From Algoriphagus halophilus (GTDB lineage: Bacteria > Bacteroidota > Bacteroidia > Cytophagales > Cyclobacteriaceae), in contig NZ_FSRC01000001.1 of NCBI RefSeq assembly GCF_900129785.1, positions 124,001 to 188,000 on the forward strand: a stretch of 64,000 nt of DNA. Direction: 5' to 3'. Each line of letters opens with the position of its first letter. Position 1 is the first letter of the stretch. Made by a program: the position numbers and the translations under genes. The notes beneath the pieces are model-generated. The model saw only the letters and a list, made by a program, of their open reading frames with translations. It made no database searches and was not told where the DNA came from. Of this stretch, positions 52,264 through 61,674 are shown piece by piece.

Positions 52264-53895
52264 TTATCTCTCTACTTCTTTCAAGTTCTCCAACTTTTTG
52301 TTTCTTAAGAATCCATTGATGTCTTCAAAGTGTTCTTTTACGCGCTTATTTCCGAATTCAAAGACCTTCGTCACCAAACCATCCAAGAAATCACGGTCGT
52401 GAGAAACCACAATCAAAGTACCGTCAAATGCTTTTAAGGCATCTTTGATGATGTCCTTGGTTTTCATGTCCAAATGGTTAGTGGGTTCATCGAGAATCAG
52501 CAAGTTGACAGGTTCCAGCAATAGCTTCACCATGGCCAAACGTGTTTTTTCTCCTCCGGAAAGTACCTTCACTTTCTTGTTGATGTCATCTCCTTTGAAC
52601 ATGAAAGCACCCAGGATGTCCTTTACTTTCGTTCTGACTTCCCCTACAGCGATTTGATCAATCGTTTCGAAAATGCTAAGCGTTTCATCCAGCAAGGAAG
52701 CTTGATTCTGGGCAAAGTAGCCGATCATGGAGTTGTGGCCTAATTCACATTTTCCTTCAAAGTCTATTTCTCCCATGATCGCCTTGATCATGGTGGATTT
52801 CCCTTCTCCATTTTTACCGACAAAGGATACTTTTTGACCTCGTTCAATAGTCATAGAAGCATTTTTGAAAACGACATGGTCTCCATAGCTTTTACTCATT
52901 TCGTCCACGATTACCGGATAATTTCCAGATCTTGGAGAGGGAGGGAATCGAAGTTTCAAGGCGGAAGTATCCACTTCGTCCACTTCAATGATTTCCATTT
53001 TTTCCAGCATTTTTACCCTGGATTGAACCTGTAAAGTTTTGGAATAGGTGCCTTTGAAACGATCTATGAAAGCTTGGATATCGGCAATGGTTCTTTGCTG
53101 TTCTTCGTAATGCTTTTGCTGTTGTTCACGACGTTCTTTCCTTAACTCCAGGTAATGGCTGTATTTCGCCTTGTAATCGTAAATACGCCCCATGGTTACC
53201 TCAATGGTTCTTGTGGTGATGTTGTCTACAAAAGCCCGGTCGTGGGAAATTACCACTACCGCTTTTGCTTTATTCATCAAGAAATCCTCTAGCCATTGGA
53301 TGGATTCAATATCCAAATGGTTGGTCGGCTCATCAAGTAGGATTAAGTCCGGGTTTTGTAAAAGGATTTTGGCCAATTCAATTCTCATTCTCCAGCCTCC
53401 AGAAAATTCAGAAGTTAGCCTAGTAAAATCTTCCCTAACAAACCCCAGTCCTAAAAGAACTTTCTCTACTTCTGCTTCATAATTGACTTCTTCGATCGCG
53501 TAGAATTTCTCACTCAATTCAGAAACTTGCTCGATCAGTTTGTAATATTCCTCAGATTCGTAATCGGTTCTCACTGTCAGTTCTTCATTGATCCGATCGA
53601 TTTCAGTTTTCATATTCAGATAGCTTGCGAAAGCTTTGGAAGTTTCTTCCATCACCGTACAATCATCGGAAGTCAATAAATGCTGAGGTAAATAAGCCAC
53701 CACAAAATCTTTTGGAGCTGAAACAGATCCTGATGTAGGTTTGGATTGACCGGCAATAATTTTGAGTAGGGTGGATTTCCCTGCTCCATTCTTCCCCATC
53801 AAGGCAATTTTGTCGGTCTCATTGATGGCAAAAGAAATATTACTAAAGAGTGTAGAACCGCTATGTTCAACGGCTACATTATCTACTGAAATCAT
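52264..53895 (-). CDS. ABC-F family ATPase
   Basis: 543 aa with two ABC domains in one chain and no membrane part. Walker A copies GKNGAGKST (about 34) and GKNGEGKST (about 356), signature LTSEFSGGWRMR and VLSGGEKTRLA, and Walker B LILLDEPTNHLD / LLILDEPTNHLD. The ~80-residue linker between them is charged and helical (PtIM-like). ABC-F proteins bind the ribosome E site and release stalls or protect from antibiotics; the length and motifs fit the housekeeping YbiT/Uup group more than resistance types. Confidence 0.93.
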   Translation of the reverse strand: MISVDNVAVEHSGSTLFSNISFAINETDKIALMGKNGAGKSTLLKIIAGQSKPTSGSVSAPKDFVVAYLPQHLLTSDDCTVMEETSKAFASYLNMKTEIDRINEELTVRTDYESEEYYKLIEQVSELSEKFYAIEEVNYEAEVEKVLLGLGFVREDFTRLTSEFSGGWRMRIELAKILLQNPDLILLDEPTNHLDIESIQWLEDFLMNKAKAVVVISHDRAFVDNITTRTIEVTMGRIYDYKAKYSHYLELRKERREQQQKHYEEQQRTIADIQAFIDRFKGTYSKTLQVQSRVKMLEKMEIIEVDEVDTSALKLRFPPSPRSGNYPVIVDEMSKSYGDHVVFKNASMTIERGQKVSFVGKNGEGKSTMIKAIMGEIDFEGKCELGHNSMIGYFAQNQASLLDETLSIFETIDQIAVGEVRTKVKDILGAFMFKGDDINKKVKVLSGGEKTRLAMVKLLLEPVNLLILDEPTNHLDMKTKDIIKDALKAFDGTLIVVSHDRDFLDGLVTKVFEFGNKRVKEHFEDINGFLRNKKLENLKEVER

Positions 53896-54052
53896 AATTA
53901 TCTGAATTGAAGCGGCAAAGGTAAGGAATAGAACAGTTAAAAATTGAGGTTAGCAACAAATGTCTTCAAAAATGGATTTACCGATCATAAAGGTCTCCTT
54001 GTTTTCTACTCATGTCTACTCTAATTTCCTCCTTGTTTTTATTTACCATCCC

Positions 54053-56497
54053 ATGAAAAATAGTTCAAGATTATTAATCCTTTTGCTCATGGTCTGTTCG
54101 GTGACAGCCTATGGTCAGAAAAAGAACAAAAAGAAGGAGCAAGCGACTTCGGTTAAACAGACACCAGCTCCAAAACCTACCAAAAAGAGTCCATTTAAAA
54201 AATACAGTGAATTAGTTACCGAGGAGGCCATTACAGATGAAGGTTTGTTTCAGGTTCATTCTGTTGGGGGGAAGTATTATTATGAAATTCCCTTTGATCT
54301 ATTGAACGCGGACATGTTGTTGGTCAGTAGGATTTCAAAAATTGCTGCAGGATTAGGTGGGGGTTATATGAATGCTGGCTCCAAAAGCAATGAACAAGTG
54401 GTAAGATGGTCCAGAGTTCAAAACAACATTCATTTAAGGTCGATTTCTTTTACAAATGTTGCCAGCGATTCTTTACCGATACAATTGTCTGTTCAGGCTA
54501 ATAACTATGATCCGATTTTGGCTGCTTTTAAAATTGAAGGGTTTAATCCGGATTCAACTGCTGCCCTGATTGAAGTAAGTGACCTATTCCTTTCTGACAA
54601 CCCTGCTTTGAGTGGTTTATCAGATAATATGAGGAAAACATATAAAGTTAGAAACCTGGATAGAAGCAGAAGTTTCATTAGCAGGATGGCAAGTTTCCCT
54701 CAGAATATTGAGGTAAGACATGATATGACTTATAATGCTACCGCCCCTCCTTCCAATTCCAGGACAGGTACCATCTCGATGGAGATGAGTCAATCCATGT
54801 ACCTTCTTCCTGAAACTCCGATGCAGCCTAGGCTTTATGATGAGCGAGTGGGTTGGTTTACCATACGTCAAATTGATTATGGTTCTGAGGCGTTAAAGTC
54901 AGATGTAAAAAGTTATATCCGAAGATGGAGATTGGAACCAAAAGATCCTGAAGCCTATGCAAGAGGAGAGTTGGTGGAACCGGTAAAACCGATTGTTTAT
55001 TACCTGGATCCTGCGACTCCAGAAAAGTGGAGACCTTATTTCCGACAAGGTATTGAAGATTGGCAAGTAGCCTTTGAGGCAGCAGGATTCAAAAATGCAA
55101 TTGTAGCGAAAGATGCTCCCACCAAGGAAGAAGATCCTGATTGGAGTCCAGAGGACGCCAGGTATTCTACGGTCAGGTATGTGGCATCTACCACCAGAAA
55201 TGCGGTAGGACCTAGTGTTTCTGATCCACGTTCCGGAGAAATCATTGAAAGTGATATTATTTGGTATCACAACCACCTGAGATCCTACCGTAACCGATAT
55301 ATGCTTGAAACAGGTGCGGCAAATCCTTCTGCCAGAACTTTGGATACTCCTGAAGAAGAGATTGGAGAAATGATGAGAAGAGTGATCTCTCACGAAGTGG
55401 GACATGCTTTGGGTTTACCACACAATATGAAAGCTTCTTATGCCTATCCTACGGATTCTTTGCGTTCAGCTACTTTTACTCAGAAATGGGGATTGGCAGC
55501 TACCATCATGGATTACACCCGGTACAATTATGTGGCTCAGCCTGGGGACGAGGGGGTAAGATGGGTTCGTATGCTAGGCCCTTATGATGAATATGCGATT
55601 AATTGGGGCTATAGATATTTACCAGATGCCAATTCAGCGGAAGAGGAAAAAGCAACACTGGATAGTTGGATCAGAGAAAAAGCAGGAGATCCTAAATACC
55701 TCTTTGGTGGAGGGAATTCATTTGATCCAAGCTCCCAAACAGAATCCGTAGGAGATGATCCCGTTAAAGCTAGCCGATATGGTTTAGCGAACCTGAAAAT
55801 AGTAGCGCCAAACTTGGCTAAGTGGACCGCAACTCCCGGAGATAATTATGCAGATTTGGAAGAATTGTACGGGGAATTGATCGGGGTTTGGACTCGATTT
55901 GCAGGACATGTGATCACCAATGTAGGCGGAGTCTATGAAGAGCTGAAGACAACCGATCAAGCTGGGGCCACTTATACTCCCATTGCAAAATCAGAGCAGT
56001 TGGAATCGATGAAGTTCCTGAATGAAGATGTATTTACGACCCCTGATTGGCTGTTACAAAAGGAAATCCTGGATAACCTGGAGCCTACCAAGGCAATTCA
56101 AGCGATTGAAAATATGCAATCCAGATTATTAAGTAGTTTACTTCGCAAAGATCGATTGGAGCGAATGATAGAAAATGAAGCCTTAAATGGAGCGGAAGCT
56201 TATTCGATGACAGCGATGTTGAGTGATTTGAGAAAGGGGCTTTGGTCTGAACTTTCAGGAGCAAAGGACATTGATGCGTTTAGGAGAAATTTGCAAAGAG
56301 CCCATGTGGAGCGACTTGCTGCATTGATGAAACAGGATGAGAGAAGAAGGTCAGATGTAAGTGCTGCTGCTAGAGCGGAATTAAAGGCAATCCAGGCCTC
56401 TTCCAGAGCTGCTAGTTCCAGATACCGGGCAGGAATTGTTCAGTTCCACCTTCGTGATATTGATGCATTGATAGACACCTTGTTGAGTGCGGAATAG
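54053..56497 (+). CDS. Large exported zinc metalloprotease (DUF5117/DUF5118 type)
   Basis: 814 aa from ATG 54053, chosen because a signal peptide follows (MKNSSRLLILLLMVCSVTAY). A Lys-rich segment (about 25-45) is followed by a beta-rich N-terminal half (DUF5118/DUF5117 type). The metzincin-like site is H447-E-V-G-H451-A-L-G-L-P-H457, and MDYTRYNYVAQPGD downstream carries the Met-turn (SIMDY-like). The C-terminal ~250 residues are helical. It should act in the periplasm or outside; the substrate is unknown. A bidirectional-looking terminator follows. Confidence 0.92.
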   Translation: MKNSSRLLILLLMVCSVTAYGQKKNKKKEQATSVKQTPAPKPTKKSPFKKYSELVTEEAITDEGLFQVHSVGGKYYYEIPFDLLNADMLLVSRISKIAAGLGGGYMNAGSKSNEQVVRWSRVQNNIHLRSISFTNVASDSLPIQLSVQANNYDPILAAFKIEGFNPDSTAALIEVSDLFLSDNPALSGLSDNMRKTYKVRNLDRSRSFISRMASFPQNIEVRHDMTYNATAPPSNSRTGTISMEMSQSMYLLPETPMQPRLYDERVGWFTIRQIDYGSEALKSDVKSYIRRWRLEPKDPEAYARGELVEPVKPIVYYLDPATPEKWRPYFRQGIEDWQVAFEAAGFKNAIVAKDAPTKEEDPDWSPEDARYSTVRYVASTTRNAVGPSVSDPRSGEIIESDIIWYHNHLRSYRNRYMLETGAANPSARTLDTPEEEIGEMMRRVISHEVGHALGLPHNMKASYAYPTDSLRSATFTQKWGLAATIMDYTRYNYVAQPGDEGVRWVRMLGPYDEYAINWGYRYLPDANSAEEEKATLDSWIREKAGDPKYLFGGGNSFDPSSQTESVGDDPVKASRYGLANLKIVAPNLAKWTATPGDNYADLEELYGELIGVWTRFAGHVITNVGGVYEELKTTDQAGATYTPIAKSEQLESMKFLNEDVFTTPDWLLQKEILDNLEPTKAIQAIENMQSRLLSSLLRKDRLERMIENEALNGAEAYSMTAMLSDLRKGLWSELSGAKDIDAFRRNLQRAHVERLAALMKQDERRRSDVSAAARAELKAIQASSRAASSRYRAGIVQFHLRDIDALIDTLLSAE

Positions 56498-56526
56498 AAA
56501 AATTTAAATGATTTACTGATTTTACT

Positions 56527-56556
56527 AAAGCCTTTCCAGACTTCTGGAAAGGCTTT
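56527..56556. terminator. Bidirectional terminator, metalloprotease / lysozyme-inhibitor gene
   Basis: AAAGCCTTTCCAG (56527-56539) / CTGGAAAGGCTTT (56544-56556), a 13-bp perfect stem with an ACTT loop, then T on the right and A on the left. It serves the gene ending at 56497 and the minus-strand gene ending at 56579. Confidence 0.9.
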
Positions 56557-56578
56557 TTTGTTCTAAAGTGACGAGCAC

Positions 56579-56998
56579 TTAAGGAGTAATTGAAACGTGG
56601 ATTTTAAAGTCGGCAACCTCATTTCTTCTGGCAGCGCTCCGCATCAGATATACTCTGATTTTTTGATCCCCACTTTTTTCCAAAACACCCTCATAGTTGT
56701 TTTCTCCCATGGAAGAATTATAAAATGCTACATACTCTTCACCCGGAGCCATTAGGTTAAAGTAATTGGCAGAATTGGAGGTGGTAAGATGGACCGTTAT
56801 TTTCTGACCCGCTTTGGCATTGAGGATGTAATCAATAATCTGGTCTCCTTTAATGAAATCTTCTATCGTAATTTCCGATTTTCCTTTTTCAAAATTGATT
56901 TTTTTGGTTTGGATTTCTGATTGGGAATAAGCCAATAGGGGCATGAAAATAGTAAATACAAAAAAGAGAATGTTCCGAGGCATTAGATGGTCTTTCAT
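56579..56998 (-). CDS. Exported PliG-like (g-type lysozyme inhibitor) protein
   Basis: 139 aa from ATG 56998 (an alternative at 56983). Signal peptide ending LLAYSQ. The mature part is about 112 residues: GDQIIDYILNAKAGQKITVH, SNSANYFNLMAPG and RVYLMRSAARRNEVADFKIH. That closing motif is typical of the PliG family, which inhibits goose-type lysozyme, although many members carry unclear annotations. It would protect the cell wall in the periplasm. A frame upstream to 57175 exists but lies across the sucD terminator. Confidence 0.68.
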   Translation of the reverse strand: MKDHLMPRNILFFVFTIFMPLLAYSQSEIQTKKINFEKGKSEITIEDFIKGDQIIDYILNAKAGQKITVHLTTSNSANYFNLMAPGEEYVAFYNSSMGENNYEGVLEKSGDQKIRVYLMRSAARRNEVADFKIHVSITP

Positions 56999-57111
56999 CA
57001 GTGTATAAAAGTTTGATAGTGGAGTTATTAGACAATAAAATTTAGTGAATTTGAGAATTATATAAAAAATAGATACCCAATTCAATTCTGATCGAGGGGG
57101 GCATAAAAAAA

Positions 57112-57134
57112 CCGCTTCGAAATAATCGAAGCGG
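57112..57134 (-). terminator. Terminator of sucD
   Basis: CCGCTTCGA (57112-57120) / TCGAAGCGG (57126-57134) with a 5-nt loop. Read on the minus strand it is followed by seven T. It lies 42 nt after the sucD stop. Confidence 0.9.
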
Positions 57135-57175
57135 CTTCCTAAATCATATATCTTAAATCTGATATCTAATGGCAT

Positions 57176-58057
57176 TTAAGCATCCACACCCAAAGCTTTC
57201 GCCATGGTAGCACCGATCTCTGCTGGAGACTCTGCTACGTGAATTCCATTTTCTTTCATGATTCTCATTTTTGCAGCAGCAGTATCATCTGCTCCACCGA
57301 TGATGGCACCAGCGTGTCCCATTCTTCTCCCCGGAGGCGCTGTCTGACCAGCAATAAATCCTACTACAGGTTTTTTGTTTCCAGTTTCACGGATCCACTT
57401 TGCTGCTTCTGCTTCGTAGTTCCCACCGATTTCACCGATCATGACGATCGCATCAGTTTCAGGGTCTTCCATTAGTAACTGTACCGCCTGCTTGGTAGAA
57501 GTTCCAATGATAGGGTCACCACCGATACCAATAGCGGTAGAAACACCTAATCCTGCTTTGGCAACTTGATCAGCAGCTTCATAAGTTAAAGTACCTGACT
57601 TGGATACAATACCGATTCTACCTTTTTTGAATACAAAACCTGGCATGATACCCACTTTAGCTTCTCCTGGAGTAATCACTCCTGGGCAGTTTGGTCCAAT
57701 TAGGGTAGCTCCTCTTTCTTTGATGTAAGGCTTAGCTTTCATCATATCTGCGACAGGAATGCCTTCCGTGATTGCAATGATTACTTTGATCCCCGCATCA
57801 GCAGCTTCCATGATCGCGTCAGCAGCAAAAGCTGGTGGCACGAAAATGATGGATGTATCAGCACCAGTCTTCTGAACGGCTTCTTCTACAGAGTTAAAAA
57901 CAGGTTTGTCCAAATGGGTAGATCCACCTTTTCCCGGAGTTACACCACCGACTACGTTTGTTCCGTACTCGATCATTTGCTGTGCGTGAAAAGAGCCTTC
58001 CGACCCGGTGAACCCTTGTACGATCACCTTGGAATTTTTATTTACTAGTACACTCAT
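57176..58057 (-). CDS. sucD: Succinyl-CoA synthetase alpha subunit (ADP-forming)
   Basis: 293 aa from ATG 58057 (an upstream GTG adds eight codons). CoA-binding Rossmann domain with [36 protein letters not shown] and GPNCPG, then the ligase domain with phosphohistidine H248 in [12 protein letters not shown]. With SucC it makes succinate, ATP and CoA from succinyl-CoA in the TCA cycle. SucC is not adjacent here, which is common in Bacteroidota. Single gene with its own terminator. Confidence 0.97.
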   Translation of the reverse strand: MSVLVNKNSKVIVQGFTGSEGSFHAQQMIEYGTNVVGGVTPGKGGSTHLDKPVFNSVEEAVQKTGADTSIIFVPPAFAADAIMEAADAGIKVIIAITEGIPVADMMKAKPYIKERGATLIGPNCPGVITPGEAKVGIMPGFVFKKGRIGIVSKSGTLTYEAADQVAKAGLGVSTAIGIGGDPIIGTSTKQAVQLLMEDPETDAIVMIGEIGGNYEAEAAKWIRETGNKKPVVGFIAGQTAPPGRRMGHAGAIIGGADDTAAAKMRIMKENGIHVAESPAEIGATMAKALGVDA

Positions 58058-58188
58058 GATGCGATTTCTAAAGTTTGGCACAAAAATAAAAGAATCGGCT
58101 CGCTGACAAAAGAAATGAAGAACATTATCTAGTGAATTTGACGACGCAATTCTTTTTTTATCTTAGTCTCCCAAATTACGCCTATTAA

Positions 58189-61100
58189 ATGAGATTATTC
58201 CTCACTCTTCTTATTTGTTTTGGATTGACTGTTCTGGGAAGAGCTCAGAATTTCAAATACAACTCTCAACCAAAGGGCGTAGAGCTCCCTGTCCAAAATG
58301 TTCTGCAGATGGAACAGGACACGTTGGGTAGGATGTGGTTTTCTACTCCAATGGGAATTTATTATTCCGATGGGATTGAGACTTTTCCATTACCCGACTC
58401 GATTTTGAAGGAATTCAATTATAGAATTTCGATTCATAAAGACGAAAATGGGATCATATGGCTTTATAATTCCAATGGTTTACCCAAATTAGTAAAAGGA
58501 GGGTATGGGAGCTGGGAGTTTGTTGATCTTCCTGTGAAGTTTAATGAGAAATTCAGCTCTGGGATTAGTCTTTTTTCTATGGGGAAGGGGCATGAGACTC
58601 AGTATTTCTTAGATACCAAATACCAATTGATCGCATGGGATTCATCCAATAAAGTAATCTTTGAGTTAGATAGGAATTTTGAGAAGGAAGGGCAATTAGG
58701 TTCGATCCTGATTTTTAGGGGGGAGATTCTTTTGTTTTTTGAAAAAGGAGTTTTTGCTCTTTCGGGAGATGAGTTGATTTCAAAGGAATTGGAAGGCATT
58801 TCTTTACCATCTTCTCCATTTTTGGTCAAATGGAATGAGGCCCAGAAAATGTATTATTTTTTGGGAAGAGAATATTTGGCAGAAGGGAAGAATCCACTTA
58901 TTCCTGAAAAAATACTGGACAAGAATTTTTCTGAACAAGAATATTCCTCCTTGGACTTTTATGATCTTTTTTTCGACCAAGATGCCATCTTTTATCATTT
59001 CAATTCCCAATTATTCAAGTTTTCTGAAAAATACAAATACCCCTTAATGATTGATCTGAGAGGTGAGCTGAGAGTATATGCAATCCATAAAGGCATGATT
59101 GATAGGGAAGGGATATTATGGGTAGGGACGAGTAGGGGACTGGTGAATTTCCATAGCCTGGTTTTTCAGAATTATGGAATAGGGCAAGGAGATTTATTGG
59201 CAGAGGAAGTAACAGCCATTGGAAATCTAGGAAACGGTGAATATTTGTATGGGTTCAATAATGGGATACAAAAGTATTCTCGGCTTGCCGTGGAAACGAT
59301 CTATAGGGACCCTTTCCCTGATGGAAATCCGACCCAGCGCATCGTCAATTTTAATAATGATGGTCAGGGAACCGTTTGGTTTTCTTCCAATTGGGGAGGA
59401 GTAGGAAAATATAATATTCAGTCAGGCAAAATAAACTTAATACAACCACCTCCTGGGGTAAATATTTCCTTTGTGAAAGTAGAAGGAGATTCACTCATCA
59501 TCACTGGTCCTGGTAATATTTACATTTCTTCCATCCATAGCCCATCTTCCAAAATTTATGATCATGATATCCGCGAGGAAGTAAGTGCCCTATTGAATAA
59601 CAGGATTTTTTACATGAGAAAAGCTGGGAAGCTTTCAGATGGAAGAATTGTGGTGATGAAGGCTAGTCAAACTTCCAATGAAAAATCATTTCATGAAAAT
59701 GATCGGATGTTGGTGAGTGATGGCTATGATTTTTTGGAACTAGAGCCCAATCGAATCCTTTTTGCTACTGAATCAGGTTTAAAGATTCTAGAAGATGGAG
59801 AAATGAAACCATTTAGAATTGATGGACAGAGTATTTCAAGGCCAGTATATGCCTTGTTGAAGGATAGCTACGAAAGACTATGGGCGGGGACAGATGATGG
59901 AGTGTTCTTAATAGAAAACAATACCCTGAATCATTTCAATGAAAAAAACGGGTTAATTGGAAATGAAATCAACCGAGGTGCTTTGCTGGAAGCTTCTCAA
60001 GGAAGAATTATGATAGGGACACTGAAAGGTATTTCATTGTTTTTTTCAGGTGAAAATTATAATTCAAATGGATCACCAAGTGTGATTTACCACTCAATAG
60101 TTTTGGATGGGGAACGCCTAAATCCGGATGAAGAGCTTGAGTTTCCCTATGAGAAAAATTCCTTTGAGGTAGATTACTCGGCGATTGGATTTAATCAAAC
60201 CAAGGATCTATGGGTGTATTATCGTTTAAATCCAGAAAATGATTGGTCAATCATCAAAGATCCTAAATCCACCGCATTATATTTCACAAATTTACCTTAT
60301 GGGAATTATCAGCTTGAATTGAAAGCATCCTATGAAGGAGAGAATTTTTCCAAAACCGTGACATCTGCTCCTTTTTCAATTCAAAAACCCATATATCTTC
60401 AGACTTGGTTTATTTTGCTTTGGGTCCTATTCCTGATTGCTTTAGGGATTTTGATCAGTACATTTTTTAGGCAGTTTCAAAGAGTAGGGGTGTTGAAATC
60501 CGCATTCGATCAGAAATCCAAGGAAAAACAAATTGCTGAGGTTCAGTTTAAGAATGTGTGGACAAGCTCTAAAGATGGCTTGATGCTGACGATTGATGGA
60601 AGGAAAATCGTGACGGTTAACCCAAGCTTTGCCCAAATTGTAAAAATGGAAGTATCCGAGCTTGAAAACACACAGGTAATTGATCTTTTCAGTTACCCTG
60701 AGTATTTCACGAAATACATCAGCTCATTTTTAAAACGTGTACTTAAAAGAAAGTATGAAGGCTTTACGTATGAAAGTACGGTTCCTTGGAAGTCGGGTGA
60801 TCTGGAGATGGAAGTCTTTTCTATCTTGATTCAAGAGAACTTCGAAGGGAAAAATTTGATTTTGAGTGTATTTAGAGATGTCTCCTCCAAAAAGGCCATT
60901 GAGCAAAAATTACGTGATGCTAAAGATAAGGCGGAGCAGGCCAATCGATATAAAACCAGCATGCTCTCCAATATCAGTCATGAAATACGGACACCCCTGA
61001 ATGGGATTTTGGGAGGGACAGAGCACATTATGATGATGAGAAAAGATGATGCTGAACTCATTTCTCAATTGGATATCATATTGCAGAGTGGTGAAAGGCT

Positions 61101-61623
61101 TTTGAACACTATTACATCCCTGTTGGACATTGCCAAGATAGAGGCTAATAAGATGAATGTGATGTATACCCAAGTAGATATTAATTCATACTTGGCCACC
61201 ATCGTGACTCCTCTTAAAAATCTTGCCCTGAGAAAGGGATTGGTTTTGAAGACTTCTTTTCTAAAAAGTCCATTCATAGGTAAAATTGATAAGCGATTTA
61301 TAGAGATGATTTTGAATAACTTGATCAGTAATGCCATTAAATATACGGATCAGGGAGAAATCAAATTGACGGTAGATAAGCGAAAAAATAATATGATTTT
61401 GTCCATTGAGGACTCAGGAGTTGGAATGTCTGAAGAGTTTCTAAGAAAAGCGTTTCAGCCATTTGAGCAGGAAAGTACGGGAAATCAGCGTTTATATGAG
61501 GGGACAGGGTTGGGTTTAAATATCACTAAAAACTTAGTAACCTTACTCAATGGTGAAATCTCCATTCAGAGTTCAAAAGACACTGGTACCACCGTCACTT
61601 TAGAAATCCCATTGCCAGATTAA
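58189..61623 (+). CDS. Sensor histidine kinase with N-terminal propeller
   Basis: 1144 aa. Signal peptide about 1-20, then a two-component-regulator propeller (about 25-620) with blade repeats such as LGRMWFSTPMGIYYSDG, GILWVGTSRGLVNF and ERLWAGTDDGVFLI. A Y_Y_Y domain follows (about 665-735), one membrane helix (about 738-762), a PAS-like domain (about 785-905), HisKA with H931 in NISHEIRTPLNG, and a HATPase (about 1030-1143; NNLISNAIKYTD, DSGVGMS, GTGLGLNI). It senses a periplasmic signal and phosphorylates a partner. It has no receiver or AraC output domain, unlike many hybrid two-component systems. The partner is likely the next gene. Confidence 0.93.
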   Translation: MRLFLTLLICFGLTVLGRAQNFKYNSQPKGVELPVQNVLQMEQDTLGRMWFSTPMGIYYSDGIETFPLPDSILKEFNYRISIHKDENGIIWLYNSNGLPKLVKGGYGSWEFVDLPVKFNEKFSSGISLFSMGKGHETQYFLDTKYQLIAWDSSNKVIFELDRNFEKEGQLGSILIFRGEILLFFEKGVFALSGDELISKELEGISLPSSPFLVKWNEAQKMYYFLGREYLAEGKNPLIPEKILDKNFSEQEYSSLDFYDLFFDQDAIFYHFNSQLFKFSEKYKYPLMIDLRGELRVYAIHKGMIDREGILWVGTSRGLVNFHSLVFQNYGIGQGDLLAEEVTAIGNLGNGEYLYGFNNGIQKYSRLAVETIYRDPFPDGNPTQRIVNFNNDGQGTVWFSSNWGGVGKYNIQSGKINLIQPPPGVNISFVKVEGDSLIITGPGNIYISSIHSPSSKIYDHDIREEVSALLNNRIFYMRKAGKLSDGRIVVMKASQTSNEKSFHENDRMLVSDGYDFLELEPNRILFATESGLKILEDGEMKPFRIDGQSISRPVYALLKDSYERLWAGTDDGVFLIENNTLNHFNEKNGLIGNEINRGALLEASQGRIMIGTLKGISLFFSGENYNSNGSPSVIYHSIVLDGERLNPDEELEFPYEKNSFEVDYSAIGFNQTKDLWVYYRLNPENDWSIIKDPKSTALYFTNLPYGNYQLELKASYEGENFSKTVTSAPFSIQKPIYLQTWFILLWVLFLIALGILISTFFRQFQRVGVLKSAFDQKSKEKQIAEVQFKNVWTSSKDGLMLTIDGRKIVTVNPSFAQIVKMEVSELENTQVIDLFSYPEYFTKYISSFLKRVLKRKYEGFTYESTVPWKSGDLEMEVFSILIQENFEGKNLILSVFRDVSSKKAIEQKLRDAKDKAEQANRYKTSMLSNISHEIRTPLNGILGGTEHIMMMRKDDAELISQLDIILQSGERLLNTITSLLDIAKIEANKMNVMYTQVDINSYLATIVTPLKNLALRKGLVLKTSFLKSPFIGKIDKRFIEMILNNLISNAIKYTDQGEIKLTVDKRKNNMILSIEDSGVGMSEEFLRKAFQPFEQESTGNQRLYEGTGLGLNITKNLVTLLNGEISIQSSKDTGTTVTLEIPLPD

Positions 61624-61674
61624 TAATTTTTGTATTTTCAGACTTGATTAGTTTTACGCCCCCTATTAATTCGA

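Noticed and set aside
52264..53895. ABC-F protein as an antibiotic-resistance factor
   Set aside because: The length and linker look like the housekeeping group and no mobile element is nearby.
57000..57175. N-terminal extension of the PliG-like protein
   Set aside because: It runs through the sucD terminator and would hide the signal peptide.
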